The translations under genes were made by a program, and so were the position numbers. From Azorinus chamasolen (taxonomy: Eukaryota > Mollusca > Bivalvia > Cardiida > Solecurtidae), in NCBI GenBank assembly GCA_963576725.1, contig OY755237.1, forward strand, positions 54,845,805 to 54,909,804: a stretch of 64,000 bases of DNA, given 5' to 3'. The notes beneath the pieces were generated by a model. It made no database searches. It was not told the DNA's origin and saw nothing but the letters and a program-made list of their open reading frames with translations. Position 1 is the first letter of the stretch. Each line of letters starts with the position of its first letter. Positions 10,505-23,489 of this stretch are shown in pieces.

Positions 10505-12138
10505 CTCCCTTGCCAAAAATCATCCATGAAGGGGTAGGATGGGGGTCGATATATTATATAGTAATATGACCCCCATGCTATTTTACTATAAAATATAGTG
10601 ACTCCCACTATGGGGTCGATAAATCACATAGTACTATGACCCCTGGCCGTTTTATTATAAAATATAGCGACTCCTTTGTCAAACAAAATCCACCGGGGGG
10701 GGGGGGTTCGATATATTATATAGTACTATTACTCCCACACCATTTTATTATAAAATATAGTGACTCCCTTGCCAAAATACACCCACTACGGGGTCGATAA
10801 ATCACATAGTACTATGACTCGAGGCCATTTTATTATAAAATATAGTGACTCCCTTGCCACAATACATGCACCAGGGGGAGGGGTTCAATATATAATATAG
10901 TGCTATATATATATATATATATTAAAAATGACATGGGGTCATAGTTCTTTTAAATTTAATTATCGAACCCTCCATCGTGGATGTATTTTCACTATTTTGG
11001 CAAGGGAGTCGTTACATTTTCTAGTAAGATGGCATGGGGTTCATAGTACTATATTATATATCGACCCCAATCGTGGATGTATTTTGGCAAGGGAGTCACT
11101 ATATTTCAAATCTAAATTTCATGGGGGTCATAGTACTATAAAATATATCGACCCTCATCGTGGATGTATTTTGGTAAGGGCGTCGAAATATTTTCTAGTA
11201 AAATGGCATGGGGTCATATTACTATTTAATAAATCGACCCCATCGTTGATGTATTTTGGCAAGCGAGTCACTATATTTTATAGTAAAATGACAGGAGAGT
11301 CATAGTAATATATGATATATCAACCACATTGTTGGATGTATTTTTACACGGGAGTCACTATATTTTATTGTAAAATGGCATGGGGTCTACTAGACTCTCC
11401 TACTTCATACTATATAACATATACATCCCCATCGTGTGTGTATTTTGGCAAGGCAGTCACTATATTTTATAGTACAATGACATGGGGTCATAGTACTATA
11501 AAATATATCGACCCCACCGCTGGATGTACATTTGTGTATTTTGGCAAGGAAGTCACTATATTTTATAGTAAAAAGGCCTGGGGATCACAGTACTATATGA
11601 CTTATCGGTTCCGTAGTGGATATATTTTTGTAAGGGATCGAGTCACTATATTTTATAGTAAAATGGCATGGATGCCATAGTACTATATAATATATCGACC
11701 CCCAATCATGGATGTATTTTTGCAAGGGAGTTACTATATTTTATAGTGAAATCGCATGGGGTTCATGTTACTATATAATATATCGACCCCCTGGTAGATG
11801 TATTTTGGCAAGGGAGTCACCATATTTTATAGAAAAATGGCATGGGGGTCATAGTACTATATAGCATATCGACCCACGGTGGATGTACTTTGGCAAGGGA
11901 GTCACTATATTTTATAGTAAAATGACAGTGGGTCATATATAGACCTCAGTGGGTCATATATAGACCTCTCGGTCGACCTACTGCGATAAAAAGAGTGGGT
12001 CACAATATTATAAAGGGGGTAATTTTACTAAGGCACGGGAGTCACTATACTTTATAGTAAAATGACCGAGATCAAAGTACTATTTAATAAATCGACCCCC
12101 GGTCGATCTACTACGGGGGTTCACTTTTCCTCATTACA
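10505..12138. repeat. FB1 opposed arrays, right terminus only (copy 2)
   Basis: Reverse-oriented units to about 10885, a (TA)n switch at 10905-10921, then forward units. It ends in CACTTTTCCTCATTACA followed by CCGG (12139-12142). The left terminus is absent because the duplication began inside the element. Frames at 10928-11305 and 11312-11680 are array translations. Confidence 0.85.
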
Positions 12139-12764
12139 CCGGCATAACCAGTATTCAATTTTCAAAACGTATGTAGCAATGCCAAAAGAGAAAATTGCAG
12201 ACTCGGTTTTATTGAGTCTATTCATAAGTAGTAATTATAAGTGCAACACTACTCACACCCCCTGGCACTGGCATAAGACGATTTATATAAATATCATAAA
12301 GGGTCTCGTGTAGATCATTCCTGTGAAATGTCGTAATATCCGGACAGTTTGTTGCGAGAAGCTGACATTTAAAGAAATAATTGACGGCGGATTACGTACA
12401 ACGGACACATGACGACCCAAAATAGCTCGCATTGACAAGCTGTGTCAGGTGGGCTAAAATAATTTCGTTTTTTTGTGGTAGATCCTAAATCCTAAACACC
12501 AGAAGCGTAACATGACTGAATTAAAATACAAATGTTTGAACGATAAGAAACTTTTGCAGGCAACATTTCTGTTACTTCATCTTCCATTTCTTCACAAATC
12601 AGTGTTTTAGTGTCAACACGTTAGATTGTACGAAGACGCATCTCTTTCTTTCTGAGTCCAATCTGTTTTAAAGATCATCATAAATTGTTCCATAGTGTTG
12701 GAAGCGTACATGTCAGTGTTGATCCTGATTTTGGACATACAATCTAGTAATTCAACATGTGGAT

Positions 12765-13157
12765 GGAGATAGAGAGAGAGAGAGAGAGAGGTAGAGGTAG
12801 GGAGAGGGATAATGAAAGATAGACAGAGAAAGTAACAGAGACAGACAGAGACAGAGATACAGAGCGCAATAAAGACACAGAGAGAGACAGACAGACATGC
12901 AAACAGAGACAGAAACAGACAGGAGAAAGAGACAGAAAAAGACAGACATGAGAAAGAGACAGAAAAAGACAGACATGAGACAAGAGACAGGCGACTGAGA
13001 GAGAGAAAAAGAGGGACAGAGACAGAGAGAGATAAAAAGATAGACAAAGAGAGGCAGAGACAGAGTAAGAGAGAGAGATGGAGAGAGAGAGAAATATAGA
13101 GATACGAAGAGAGTCAGACAAACAGACAGACAGAGACAGAGATAAATACAGATAAAC
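12765..13157 (+). repeat. Polypurine GA/GACA microsatellite (copy 2)
   Basis: Same tract as 6158-6545 with a longer GAGA run near 12770-12790 and small unit changes. Minus-strand Leu/Ser frames (12613-13280) are spurious. Confidence 0.9.
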
Positions 13158-13169
13158 ATGTTCACCTAC

Positions 13170-13328
13170 CTCGGGACAGATCTTTTTCATTGCTTTTTCT
13201 AACAACCAATTGCAGAAAAGGGATGCCATCAGTAAGATCAATATAATAGGAAATTTGCCATCGTCGTTTTTGTAAACCATACTCGAATGTTGCCCGAAGG
13301 TTACATGTAAATGCAGTAGTTTCGTATC
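13170..13328 (-). CDS. Candidate internal exon, copy 2 (unknown gene)
   Basis: Duplicate of 6556-6714 with the same acceptor and donor (CCCGAG/GTAGGTGAAC) and the same 159-bp phase 1-1 layout. The single difference changes SNETDL to SNEKDL. If real, the gene would have two tandem copies of one module. No recognised family. Confidence 0.3.
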
Positions 13329-13718
13329 CTGTAAGGATGTAACACACAGTAAGGAGCTGAAATTTTTTCATTCATAAAACTGTCTTTTACTATAAAATGA
13401 GTCTTATATCAGATGCTTATCTATGTTAATTATTGTCTTCTTCAATTGTATCTTGGAACATTTTTTATTCAGATTCCATTAAAGCTTTTGCGAAAGTATT
13501 GCCCAGAGCTAAAATACTCTGGGAGCAAGTGGGGTCTACCGTGCACCCCGACCTATTTCTATCGGTACCAAATGTTCAGAAAAGTCTACTGTTTCAGAAT
13601 CGCGAATGTACTCGAGTATAAATTCTTTCAGGCTATGTGTATCACCCCAGTTTTCCTAATGATGACAAAAACCTGCAAAATCGCCCAATTCACTGCAAGT
13701 TTTTATCATAAACCTATA

Positions 13719-14725
13719 AAACTATTACCAAATTGAAGATAAAATATTGTGCTTTTGTTTTCAGCTATCTTTTGAAATTACCTTAATTGCGTAGTCATAA
13801 ATATTAATGAGAACATAAAAAACAGTAAAAACAAATATTGGAAATAACGCAAACCTTTCACTTTTATTTCCTACAAATATAAAAAAAACAACTTCAGATG
13901 CAGTTTAACATGATGACAAAATCCTCAGAAAACAAAATGTCCAATTTGAGGACCAAAGCATTATTTTTAAGTAACATTTTAACCGTTTCCATGACAATCC
14001 CCAGTTTTTGTAATGATGGTCCATATCTGCAAAATCGTTCATACAGCCAGTTTTTGTCTTAAACATTTAAAACTGGTACCAAATTCAAGATAAGACAATG
14101 TGCTTTTATGTCTAGCTATACCTTGAAATCGCCTTATTTGTATACTCAAGAATATTAATGAGAACATTAAAACGAGTAAAACATAATAATGTAAACTACT
14201 TTTTATCCTACCAATATCAGAAAACAACTTCAAATGCAATTTAAAAGTATTACTCCTCAGAAAACAAAATATCCAATTTCAGGACCATAACATCAACTCA
14301 AGTACCGTTCTAACTATTTCCATAGTAACCATTCATTTAACTCTGTTCACACATATCTTTAGTCGACACCTACCTGCAAAAATATTCTATATCACAGAAA
14401 GTTTTTGTGCTAACTGTATAAATCTAGTACCGAATTCAAAAAGCTAAGACCTTGTGCTTTTGTTTAAAGGCAATACTTAGGAATTACTTTATTTTCATAC
14501 ACATGCATATTAATGAGAACAATAACAAATAGTAAATAAAATACAGAAATAAAGTTAATCTCTCATTTTTATCCTACCAATATCAGAAAACAGCTTCAAA
14601 TGTAATTTAAATTTATGACAAAATACCCAGAAAGCAAAGTATCTGATTTGATAACCAAACATTGAACTGTAAGTGACATTGTATCTGTTTCAATAGTAAC
14701 CCACCCTTTCATACATTTTGGAAAA
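13719..14725 (+). repeat. ~350-bp degenerate tandem repeat (copy 2)
   Basis: Same three units as 7100-8125 with a few small indels, such as the loss of ACAAAAT near 14250. Confidence 0.75.
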
Positions 14726-15385
14726 TTGACATCTACTTGAAATACTCCGCTAGATCACAGTTATTTTTAATGAATGATGAAATCAATTGTTACAAATGAG
14801 GCATTGCTTTAATAGTAAATATTACTTTTCTGATATGAACTAATTTGCACATGTATGAACATTCAGGATAACAGTAAACAGTAAAAGATGTTGAATTTTT
14901 CAAAGGACACCAGTCTTTCTCTTATCAAGCAAACAAAAATGCAAAATGTAGTATTAAGCTAAAGTTTTAAATGATCATTGAATATCACCAAGACTGTTAT
15001 ATAAATAAATTTGGGACACATTATATAGTATTGATTGTATTGATGGTAGTATTTCTGTTTCCTAGGCAACCGTTCTTACCTCATTGTGCATATTACAAAG
15101 TGTTTCAATACTTGCAACATACAAATATATCGCGGCATACTTTGGCGATAATTATGGATGATATAAACATATAGTTGATGTATGTATCTTCATTCTTGTT
15201 TTATTTTATACAAATTACCTCATTTGCATCCTCGTGAATATTGATATAGCTTGTATGATAAATTTACATTTTGGTGGTGAATAATTAAATTTTATGTCTA
15301 AAATTAAACTGTCTAAAAATGCTAAAGGGTATGTACCGTAAACAGAGTAAAGGGTTAATCCCACTCTCTGCTTTACAACATCTTT

Positions 15386-15894
15386 ACAGAAAGCTTCTTT
15401 GAGTAGACCAACTCAATCCAAAACAGATGATATATAATATCTCAATTAAGCCTTTACCAGCTAAATATTCGTGTTTGAAATAATTATACCTTAATAATAT
15501 CTTAATTAGAGGCCAAAATGGAACAGTTGATATTGGTCTTCTCAGGTCATACGCTGATAAGAGGTCAAGATGGTAACATTGCTTTAGATTGTCTGTCGGA
15601 GCATGTCCCAATTTTAGGCCACAATGTAATCATTGCTGTTGATTGACAGTCAGAGTTACATGTTGCCAACCATGCTTCCCAAAAACAAGGGGAATGTCTG
15701 GATCGGGAATGTTAGACCTCTTCCAAAGTATCTACTGGTAAATAACTCTTTCGATGTGCTGCATTAAGCAGGCTCTACAAGTGGGCAATGTTCCAATAAG
15801 AATCATTGCGTAGTGCATCAGTTGGCTTATCTTCACATTTCTCCTTGATCTTAAACAATATCAATTCATTCACTGAGCGAAATCTAGGGTTGCC
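15386..15894. other. No gene seen
   Basis: Single-copy sequence just outside the duplication. A weakly repeated phrase (GAGGCCAAAATGG / GAGGTCAAGATGG / AGGCCACAATG, 15508-15626) suggests an old ~55-bp tandem repeat. Confidence 0.4.
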
Positions 15895-16215
15895 ATACAT
15901 TGCACACGTACATGTATGAGTCATATGCAGGAACACCGCATACAAAACACACAACAGCCAAAACAATACCACGACGAACAACAGTAAATGTACATGCATA
16001 TAAAAGACAAAAAAAACACAAAGGTATAATAAACAAACAATGGAAGTGCCGCATTGGAACGGTTAGTGACAAATTTCACTGAGGTTTAAACCGGTTTAAG
16101 GGCGTCCAGCCTCGATATTTATTCCATCTCAACCCTTAAAGACAGTGTAAATAAATGTATCCCCTCTCCGACTAATCTACAACAACCGCGAAAACAAACA
16201 CAGTGGTAAATTGCA
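15895..16215 (-). repeat. Dispersed repeat E, copy 2 (inverted)
   Basis: Reverse complement of 100-415, sharing TTGGAACGGTTAGTGACAAA, TTAAACCGGTTTAAGGGC and TCTCCGACTAATCTACAACA. It carries about 25 extra bases near 16105-16130. The two copies enclose the whole duplicated block in opposite orientation. Confidence 0.75.
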
Positions 16216-16785
16216 TATAAAACGAAAATATGCAAGTGAACAAACTGTATCCGCATTTCGCAAGTATACTGAATGATTGATTGCAGCACCTCCGGATCAC
16301 ATCCCTTGAAAATGATTGTTAACCCACTTGATGATTAAAGTGAGAAAATCGGTACGTCCAATAGTTTAAGAAGTTTGTAATCACATCACCATCAAATTCA
16401 GGATGTGAAATACATTTGCACTTGCCAACAAGCGAGAGACCTCGACAATAAAATTTAGATAATGTGTCTCTCAGCCTACGACACCCACACCCCTGCTTAA
16501 GCAGCCCCAGCCAAAACGAAATTTCGACTATTAAAACCAGCAACAAAAGAAAAAGCTCCAGCGAAACTAATAAGTTGAGATATAAAACAAACCCCGTAAG
16601 ATGGGGCACGGGGACAATATCAAAATCAAAATCGCCCTGTGTCTTGAACAAGATCTCCAGACCCATCCCAAGAGTTGCCGAAATATACTAATTGTTTTAT
16701 AAAGTCTAAGAATTCTGAGGATTTTGTAATCATTTTAAACTGCATTTGAAGTTGTTTTCTGGTATTTGTAGGGTACAAACGTGAA
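16216..16785. other. No gene seen
   Basis: The opposed frames at 16319-16666 (minus) and 16464-16691 (plus) have no recognisable domain or gene context. 16690-16765 repeats part of the 350-bp unit in reverse (CTGAGGATTTTGTAATCATTTT). Confidence 0.4.
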
Positions 16786-16789
16786 AAGT

Positions 16790-17225
16790 TTACATATTTA
16801 CGTAGTGGTGTGTCTGTCTGTCTGTATGTCCGTCTGTCACAAAATCTTGTCCGCTCTCTAAATTTTAAAAGTTTTCATCCAAACTTCACCAAACCTTATA
16901 AAAATGTATATGGCTATAATATCTAGCCAAGTTCAATATCTAGCAAGATTGTTTCAAGAACTTCAGAGTCGTGGCCCTTGATTTATCCATATTCTGCCTT
17001 TTTAGCCTTATTCGCTCTCTATGTCAAACACGTCCCATCCAATCTTCACCGAACCTTATAAAAATGTTTATGGTTATAATATCTAGGCCAAGTTCTCTAA
17101 CCGGCAATATTGATCAAGGAACTTTAGAGTTATAGCCCTTGAATAATACAAATTTGGCCTTATTAGCATTTTTCACTTTCTAAGTCATAAACTTCTCATC
17201 TAGTCATCACCAATCCTTATGGATG
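16790..17225 (+). repeat. Tandem repeat, ~175 bp, 2.5 copies
   Basis: Units hold CTCTCTA..TTTTCATCCAAACTTCACC, AACCTTATAAAAATGTATATGG, ATAATATCTAG, CAAGAACTTCAGAGT and GGCCCTTGA. Starts are near 16850, 17020 and 17180. This is a typical bivalve dispersed tandem block, preceded by GTCTGTCTGTCTG at 16811. Confidence 0.75.
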
Positions 17226-17893
17226 GTCGTACCAAACATTGGTTGTAATTCCATCTTAGCTGCCCGAAACCGGGCGTTATTTCGAATCGGTCGGGAAATC
17301 GGTGAATCGGGAGTTGGAACCCTTGTATGTAATATAACACTAAATCGACCCAATAAATATGTTGGACTTTTTAGGTCATCTAGACCCACGAAATGGTCCC
17401 CTGTGGTTTCAATCAATACCTACGCTATTTACAAATATCGGACGTATAATGATTAGCAGGGTATAGGTTAAAACGTGCATTATGCGTAAAGGTGAGAATA
17501 TACAAAATACATCACTAACTTAAGGCGTTGCATTAACGTTTGGCAATATCATGACTGTGCCATATATAATGGGGAGCATTTGAAATACTAAAATAGTGTT
17601 GTTTTATAATATGTTTGGGAAAAGTGAAGAGGACATCCATGAAAACAACAGTTGAACGTACACCATGTAGCTGTGCTTCTGTTTTCTGATGCAAGGTGAC
17701 AAAAGGTATACGTGTCGTGTAGTATAAACTGACACACTAAAGTGAGGATTCGAATACTGAGGAACAATCTTTGATACTTCAGGTTCTTCAAATGTAAAGA
17801 CCTGATACAGACTCCCGACATAATTATAGTATAAAAGTTGTAATAGTACAGCAGGAAACATATTTGATAGACAACACATTTAATATCATTTAC
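17226..17893. other. No gene seen
   Basis: No repeat or domain recognised. The opposed frames at 17207-17456 have no supporting context. This would be intron or 3' sequence if the exon at 17894-18012 is real. Confidence 0.4.
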
Positions 17894-18012
17894 CTTAATA
17901 CTATATTGTTTGTTTATATCTTCTAATGTTGAAAATTCATCTGCTAATGCTGACAATCCATTTGCAGATCTTGAAAATTCATCTGCCAAACTTTGGTCCG
18001 TGGCTACGTTAC
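17894..18012 (-). CDS. Candidate internal exon (unknown gene)
   Basis: Minus strand: acceptor TTTCTGCTTTTGTTTTAG/GTAACG with a clear pyrimidine tract, and donor AGTATTAAG/GTAAATG. The 119-bp stretch is open in one frame (two leading bases, then 39 codons) and reads NVATDQSLADEFSRSANGLS followed by ALADEFSTLEDINKQYSIK. The repeated LADEFS about 18 residues apart and the acidic/hydrophobic spacing suggest an amphipathic helix or coiled coil. Splice signals are the best in the window, but no neighbouring exon was found within reach and no family is recognised. Confidence 0.4.
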
Positions 18013-18408
18013 CTAAAACAAAAGCAGAAAACAAATTAATGCCACAAAACAAACATTTCATATGGCTATTTAATGTCAACTAATGACTCAACTTTCTACT
18101 ATAAAGTAAATTTGGTATTAATGAGCGCACTATCCATTGTGAATGAAACATCAGCAGTAATGGACAAAAATAAACATGATAAATCTCCGCATATTCGATC
18201 TAAACATTAAAAACAACAACTGAAACTCAATATTCCGAATTTAGGAAGCTAGAGGGACATATATATGACCGTCGTACTTGCTACCATTTGCATGTAATAG
18301 GTCAGTCTTAAATAACCTACAATAGAAAGTAAACCTCGAGGATGTGACGTGTGTTCAGGACTTGATATACCAATTTCAGTACGTTCAGTTATGAAAACTG
18401 AATACCGC

Positions 18409-18637
18409 TTAGCCCATAACCTCATAGGTTATTTTAGATATAACCTCTTTGGATAAATCTACCGAAAAGGAACATTTACAAGAGATAAGGAAAAGTTTAG
18501 ATCTGTATAGTATTGAAACCGGTGTGAAAAATAAAGCATTTGCTCCTTTCGGAGCAGATGCTCTATTTATCACAATGGTTTCAACTTGTGAATTTTACAG
18601 AGGTGCCAAAAGTCGCCAATATGAGAGAATGGGTTAA
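18409..18637. mobile_element. MITE, group B
   Basis: Left end TTAGCCCATAACCTCATAGG (decayed) and right end GAATGGGTTAA. The inside matches 33153-33371 and 58072-58300: ATAAATCTACCGAAAAGGA, the dyad GCATTTGCTCCTTTCGGAGC, TCACAATGGTTTCAAC and TTTTACAGAGG. The 62-codon frame at 18449-18637 is within it and is not a gene. Confidence 0.75.
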
Positions 18638-18639
18638 GC

Positions 18640-18780
18640 CGGTGCTAGATGCGTGAGTAGTGTTTCACGTTTAAGACGGTTAATGAACAGACTGAATGAA
18701 ACGGAGTCTGCATTTTTTCTTTTACGCATTGATGCTTTTATTTTCGAAGTAACTCCTACTTTCAGAATTTATATAGCACC
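18640..18780 (+). repeat. Dispersed repeat G/E fragment
   Basis: GCCGGTGCTAGATGCGTGAG, then AATGAACAGACTGAAT, GAGTCTGCA and CTCCTACTTTCAGAATTTA. It matches 57226-57365 and, reversed, 1487-1560. Confidence 0.65.
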
Positions 18781-19103
18781 GAAAATATGTTGCTGTATCT
18801 AAAAGATTTTAACACTTGAACTGCGCTTTTAAAAGCAAAATTCATATCACACATCGGAGATCCTCATTGTAAAATTAATGTCCTTGTTACTAAAACAATG
18901 TCCATCCCAAAATAAACCTCGCCAGATGAGAGAACTCTTAACCACCATTCCATTAGCCCCGTCAAACCAGAACCACAAAATTCATTAAATAAAAAGTTAG
19001 TGTCTGTAGAGAAATTGCGCCCTGAAAATGATCAACCCACAGAACTCAGACAGATTTTGACACAGACAGCTCATATACTGTATAACAATTCTACAACGAC
19101 CAC

Positions 19104-19355
19104 TTAACAATTCACCTCATATAAAGACAGACTTTTGCTAGCCTTTGTAAACAGAGTAGACCCAGATCAGATAGCTCTGATAACATCCATCTTATCAGGG
19201 TCTACTGTGTTAACTGTGAAATTATAATAGACACGACTCTGCAGTTTCTACAAATACCAAATATGCTGTGTACATGCGCCATTATAAAAATTCAGATACT
19301 AAATATCAACGATGTCATTATTTCTTACATGAATATTCAACAGGGAAAGTGTTAA
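19104..19355. mobile_element. MITE, group A, decayed
   Basis: TTAACAATTCACCTCATATAA at the left and CAGGGAAAGTGTTAA at the right. Inside are AAACAGAGTAGACCCAGATC and CAGGGTCTACTGTGTTAAC, two hairpin arms with an altered centre, then TTACATGAATATTCAAC. Confidence 0.7.
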
Positions 19356-19359
19356 ATCC

Positions 19360-22300
19360 TGGATAGTCATTGTAGATAGCGTAATGCAGATCGATAGTCA
19401 TGCAGACATTTTCCATTGAAGCTTACCTTTTTCTGCTTAAAGATATGTTCTGCGCATTCTTTTTATATAAATCAATTCACATCAAAAGTCATACTTTTAT
19501 CATGAAAATAATACTTACGATCCATTTTCCCACGGAATATATGTTTACGGCTAAATAATACTGCTAAAACCTTTTAGATGTTGCCCCAGTTTACAAGTCC
19601 GGGTTTGGCTGAAATGGAAACATCTACAGTATTTCAGGTAGAGCAAGTTTTCTCAATTTCTTTTGGAAACATGCACATGTGCATCGGATAACGGAAGAAA
19701 TTGGACAACTATGAAACAAACATGTCAATTAAAATCCTTAAAAATGGATGTATTAAAAATAAATGCATATCACAAAAAAAAATCATTGGCCACCCCGTGA
19801 GACGATGCATTACGCATGGGCTCTAGCAATTTGTAAATAGTGTAGACACAGAGTATCCTCCGAAAATGAACGGACGCGACATCCAATCCATTAGACCAAG
19901 TGCCACATAATTATTCTGATGTCTGACAATTGTATATACTTTGATCAGACAGCAGAGCGACTGGTCTTCATCTTCGCGTTTATTGTGAACATTTTGTCAG
20001 ATCACACTAAAATCCAATTTGAAAACTTTCAGTCAAATCTGTTTTAGGCGATCATTTACTTACTGCAGATATGAGGTCCTAGGTCACTGTTCCTTAGGTG
20101 TCTTCCTAAATTACTACAACGCTCAGTTAGATGTTTTCTGCATGACTTTCACCCTGCATTGAGCTGCCACCTGCATAAAAAGGCACACATTCTTCATTCC
20201 TAACATTTCGAAGTATCGAGTTTTTACTGTAATACAGTTCTTCGAGACAGGTACATTTCACTGTAAAGGCTATTCACGACATGAACACTTGAAAAAAGTG
20301 TCATAAAATAAACTTTGAACCCATTTACCCCCTTATCCAGTATATGGGATATAGGCAAACGGCGAAGGCCTAGATGAGCGGGCACTGTTTTCTAAACCAA
20401 TCAATGCCAAATGAGTTCAACAGTCAGTGTATAATTATTTTACAGGAACCTCAAACATGGCAAATGGATTGATTTTCATTTTCCAGTTTGAACGAGATTA
20501 ACGTATGCAATATGCGATAAACGGACAGTCAGTTCTTTAATTCAGCATTGACACTTGGTATCTTTGTTTTGTACACACATACTGTTTTATGCGTTAAGTT
20601 TACACAATATCTGTTCAGACTATTAAACATTTACATTTAATACTTAAACTTTAATAACCTAGATCTATACCTTTTTGAGAATTTTTGTTTCACCTTGGTG
20701 TATGGTATACTATATGCGCTGCCATGACTGTCCGTACAGTACGCAAGTGTGTGTAAAATCAAAGTTTAGTAATACAAGTGTATTGCTAATCATTGTCCGC
20801 AATTGATATTATTGTTTCCTACAACGTAATACGATTATCTAAAGATAATGTGGTATATACAGTTTGCTGATACATTAACTTTTTATTAGGATTTGGATAA
20901 TAAAATAGAGTTGCTATTACATGTATTAACTACATGTACCGGTAAATAATTTTTTTAGCAAATTAAGAATCTATGATGTTTTAGAAATTTAAAAATCTAA
21001 GATTGTATAGCCATTTAAAAATCTATGATTGTTTATAGAATTTTAAAAATAATTTTTAATACCTATATACATCTATATTTTGAAGACTAGGTAACCCAAT
21101 GGAAATACAGACGAGTCTCTCTCATGCGATCACATAATGCATTAACATAGCAGTCTGTTAATGCAGTATAAAAGTAATGCAGAAAGCTCCTGTATAAATG
21201 TCTGCATACTTTTTAAATGCACAGTGATGATCGTAATAAAAACTTTAAGGAAGTAAACATGTTGTTAACGTGAACAATTAAGTTTCTTTAATTATCCAAA
21301 TAGAATGTTCCAGACAATACGCAAAGGACAACGACAGACGCATGGCAATCCCAATAGCTAACTTTGACACTTTTTGCCAGGTGTGAGCTAATGAGCGAAT
21401 AGGAGAGGCAGAACAGTCGACTGGTTCCTATGGTCAATGAAATAATGTGATTGTTTCCCAGAGCCAACCAATCAGCTGGAAAGGGATAGAAAATAGTAAA
21501 CTTAGATGGAAGTGAACAGAAAGTGTTAAATGACTCATGTCCTACACCAACACCCATTGACATCTATTTAACGCCACTATTAATTGCAAAGTCGTGACCG
21601 ACCACTTAATCAACTTTCATAGTTTGAAAGGAATGTTTGATTTCATATCTAAAATAGAAGATACTGTTAATGGTTGACATTTCGTTCAACATTCTAAAGG
21701 TAAAACATAAAAAAAGAATAAAACAGCACACTTGTCTTAGCCCTTAACTTGCACAATAACTAAAACTGACTCATCCCTTTCTGAATATTAATGAAACAAA
21801 CGTCGTGTCAAAATTTATCACTGAAGACCATGGTTATTCTGACAAAAACGCAGTCTGATCAAAGAGCCATTTGATCCGTGTGTCAAATATTTCTGTGTGG
21901 TTTATATTGGAGTTACTGTATACTGGTCACTGTATGTTAGGTAGAGTCAGTTGAGGCCAAAATTCAGTATGCATGCATGCTTTTACCTGTATACCTGTAG
22001 TGGTCGGTGTAGAGCTATTTTTGGACTCGTCCATCAAGTTTCATGTGGATGGATAAATATAGATAGTTTTAGGGTGTAACTCATTCTTTACTCAGAAGGC
22101 ATGGTGAAAGGGTCTTGGGTTAGTTGAGACGATAGAATTGCTGGAGATGGAAATGTTGGAGGCGTGGTGTGTCACAGTAAAATGTGAGTTTTATTTTTCG
22201 AATGCAGTTGATAAATGTCTTCTGCTTTAAATTATCATTTTGTGAATTGTTAATTTTAAGTTTAATTGAGCTTGTATTTTACGGAGTTCAAATTGTATAC

Positions 22301-23485
22301 AAGAGTTTTGTATCTTGTAGGTGGCTCTTGGCCATAGTATCTATATGTGGTCTTTGTTGAAACGTTTGCACGTGGTCCTATGTGGTGCTGCAATACTATG
22401 GAAGCCTATGTGGCCTAAAACCAATATTGTATCCTTTTGCTTGGGTCTACATTATGCAGCGGTGTGCACATGGCGTTGGCTTGGATTGAGATACCTGTGG
22501 AAAACGGAAATGTCCTATGTGGCGTGTACCTGTGTGACTGGTTATAGTGTTTTATTGTAATTTCCTTAGTGGAAAGCAGAATGAGACAAAACTAGGGTCC
22601 TGTGAGGAAATAGTGTATTAGAATTTCTCTGTGTGAGAATAATATAGATAAGTAACATATATATAAGATATATATTAGGTAATGTAGACAGAGTATCATG
22701 TGTGGACAGTTCGGTTGATACAGAGAACTATTTTCCTGTGTGGAATGTGGCTGGATAGAGACATAATATATAACCTAATAAATAACAGTATTATGCGGTT
22801 GTATTTGTATCAATAAGCAATAAACCAATAATGTCAATTATCGAGCTGTTTATTTAATGCATTAGGAAAACATTATTATATAGAATAATTGGCATTCTGG
22901 TTTATTGACATTTACTTTTGACTTTCTTTTATATATGTATTATTAAAATTTCATGTAAATACTACAGACTCGTTATTGAATCTATTAATTAGTAAAAGAA
23001 TACGGGATCACTTTGTTTTTTAATAATATACGGGTTAAAAAAACTTGTGACACCGTGTCTACACTGTTTGCAAAGATCTTATTAAAGGTTAAATTGTTAC
23101 TGTCGTTTCATTGAACCACGCCATCTGTTGAATTGCAAATCGTCAGGTTATGGCTGTGATACCGGGGTGAACCAGCGTTTGTCAATGGTCGAGAAAACAC
23201 GTTATATTTTGAGAAAATCATTGTTTATAATATTTAGTGCATAAGATACCGCTAGAAGATTATATTTATTTGGTAGTAAAATTAGTAGACTTTCTATAGC
23301 TGAAAGAATTAATAACATATCATGTTAATTGTGAGATGTTACATATGTGATTGTACTTATGATATACGGATGCCTGTTGGAACCCTTGTTATTATATATC
23401 ATAATATAGACTCCCAGGAAGCGGTCCAGGCCCCTATGGTTTAGAGAGGTTTTACTGTATACGCCAATTCATAGGTCTAATACTC
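19360..23485. other. No gene; scattered element fragments
   Basis: Mostly single-copy AT-rich DNA. Recognisable pieces: a half group-D hairpin at 20120-20172 (TTTCTGCATGACTTTCACCC, GAGCTGCCACCTGC), another D fragment at 21120-21195 (AAGTAATGCAGAAAGCTCCT), a short AT repeat at 20950-21065, and a pogo-like right end at 23438-23458 (AGAGAGGTTTTACTGTA). The frames at 21288-21563 and 22321-22560 have no recognised content. Confidence 0.45.
20950..21065 (+). repeat. Short AT-rich tandem repeat, ~32 bp
   Basis: Three to four degenerate units of 'AAATTTAAAAATCTATGATTG' type, e.g. near 20964, 20990, 21013 and 21040. Confidence 0.6.
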
Positions 23486-23489
23486 ACGA

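Larger units (their letters stand above)
8781..15385. repeat. Segmental tandem duplication, copy 2
   Basis: About 6605 bp in direct orientation behind copy 1. It keeps a ~77-bp piece (9893-9970, with GGGGAGATAACTCC) that copy 1 lost, and it has an intact single TTAA at 12084-12087 where copy 1 carries a MITE. Low divergence implies a recent event. Confidence 0.9.

Noticed and set aside
22321..22560. 79-codon plus-strand frame
   Set aside because: No domain, no splice or promoter context, and only just above the length expected by chance.
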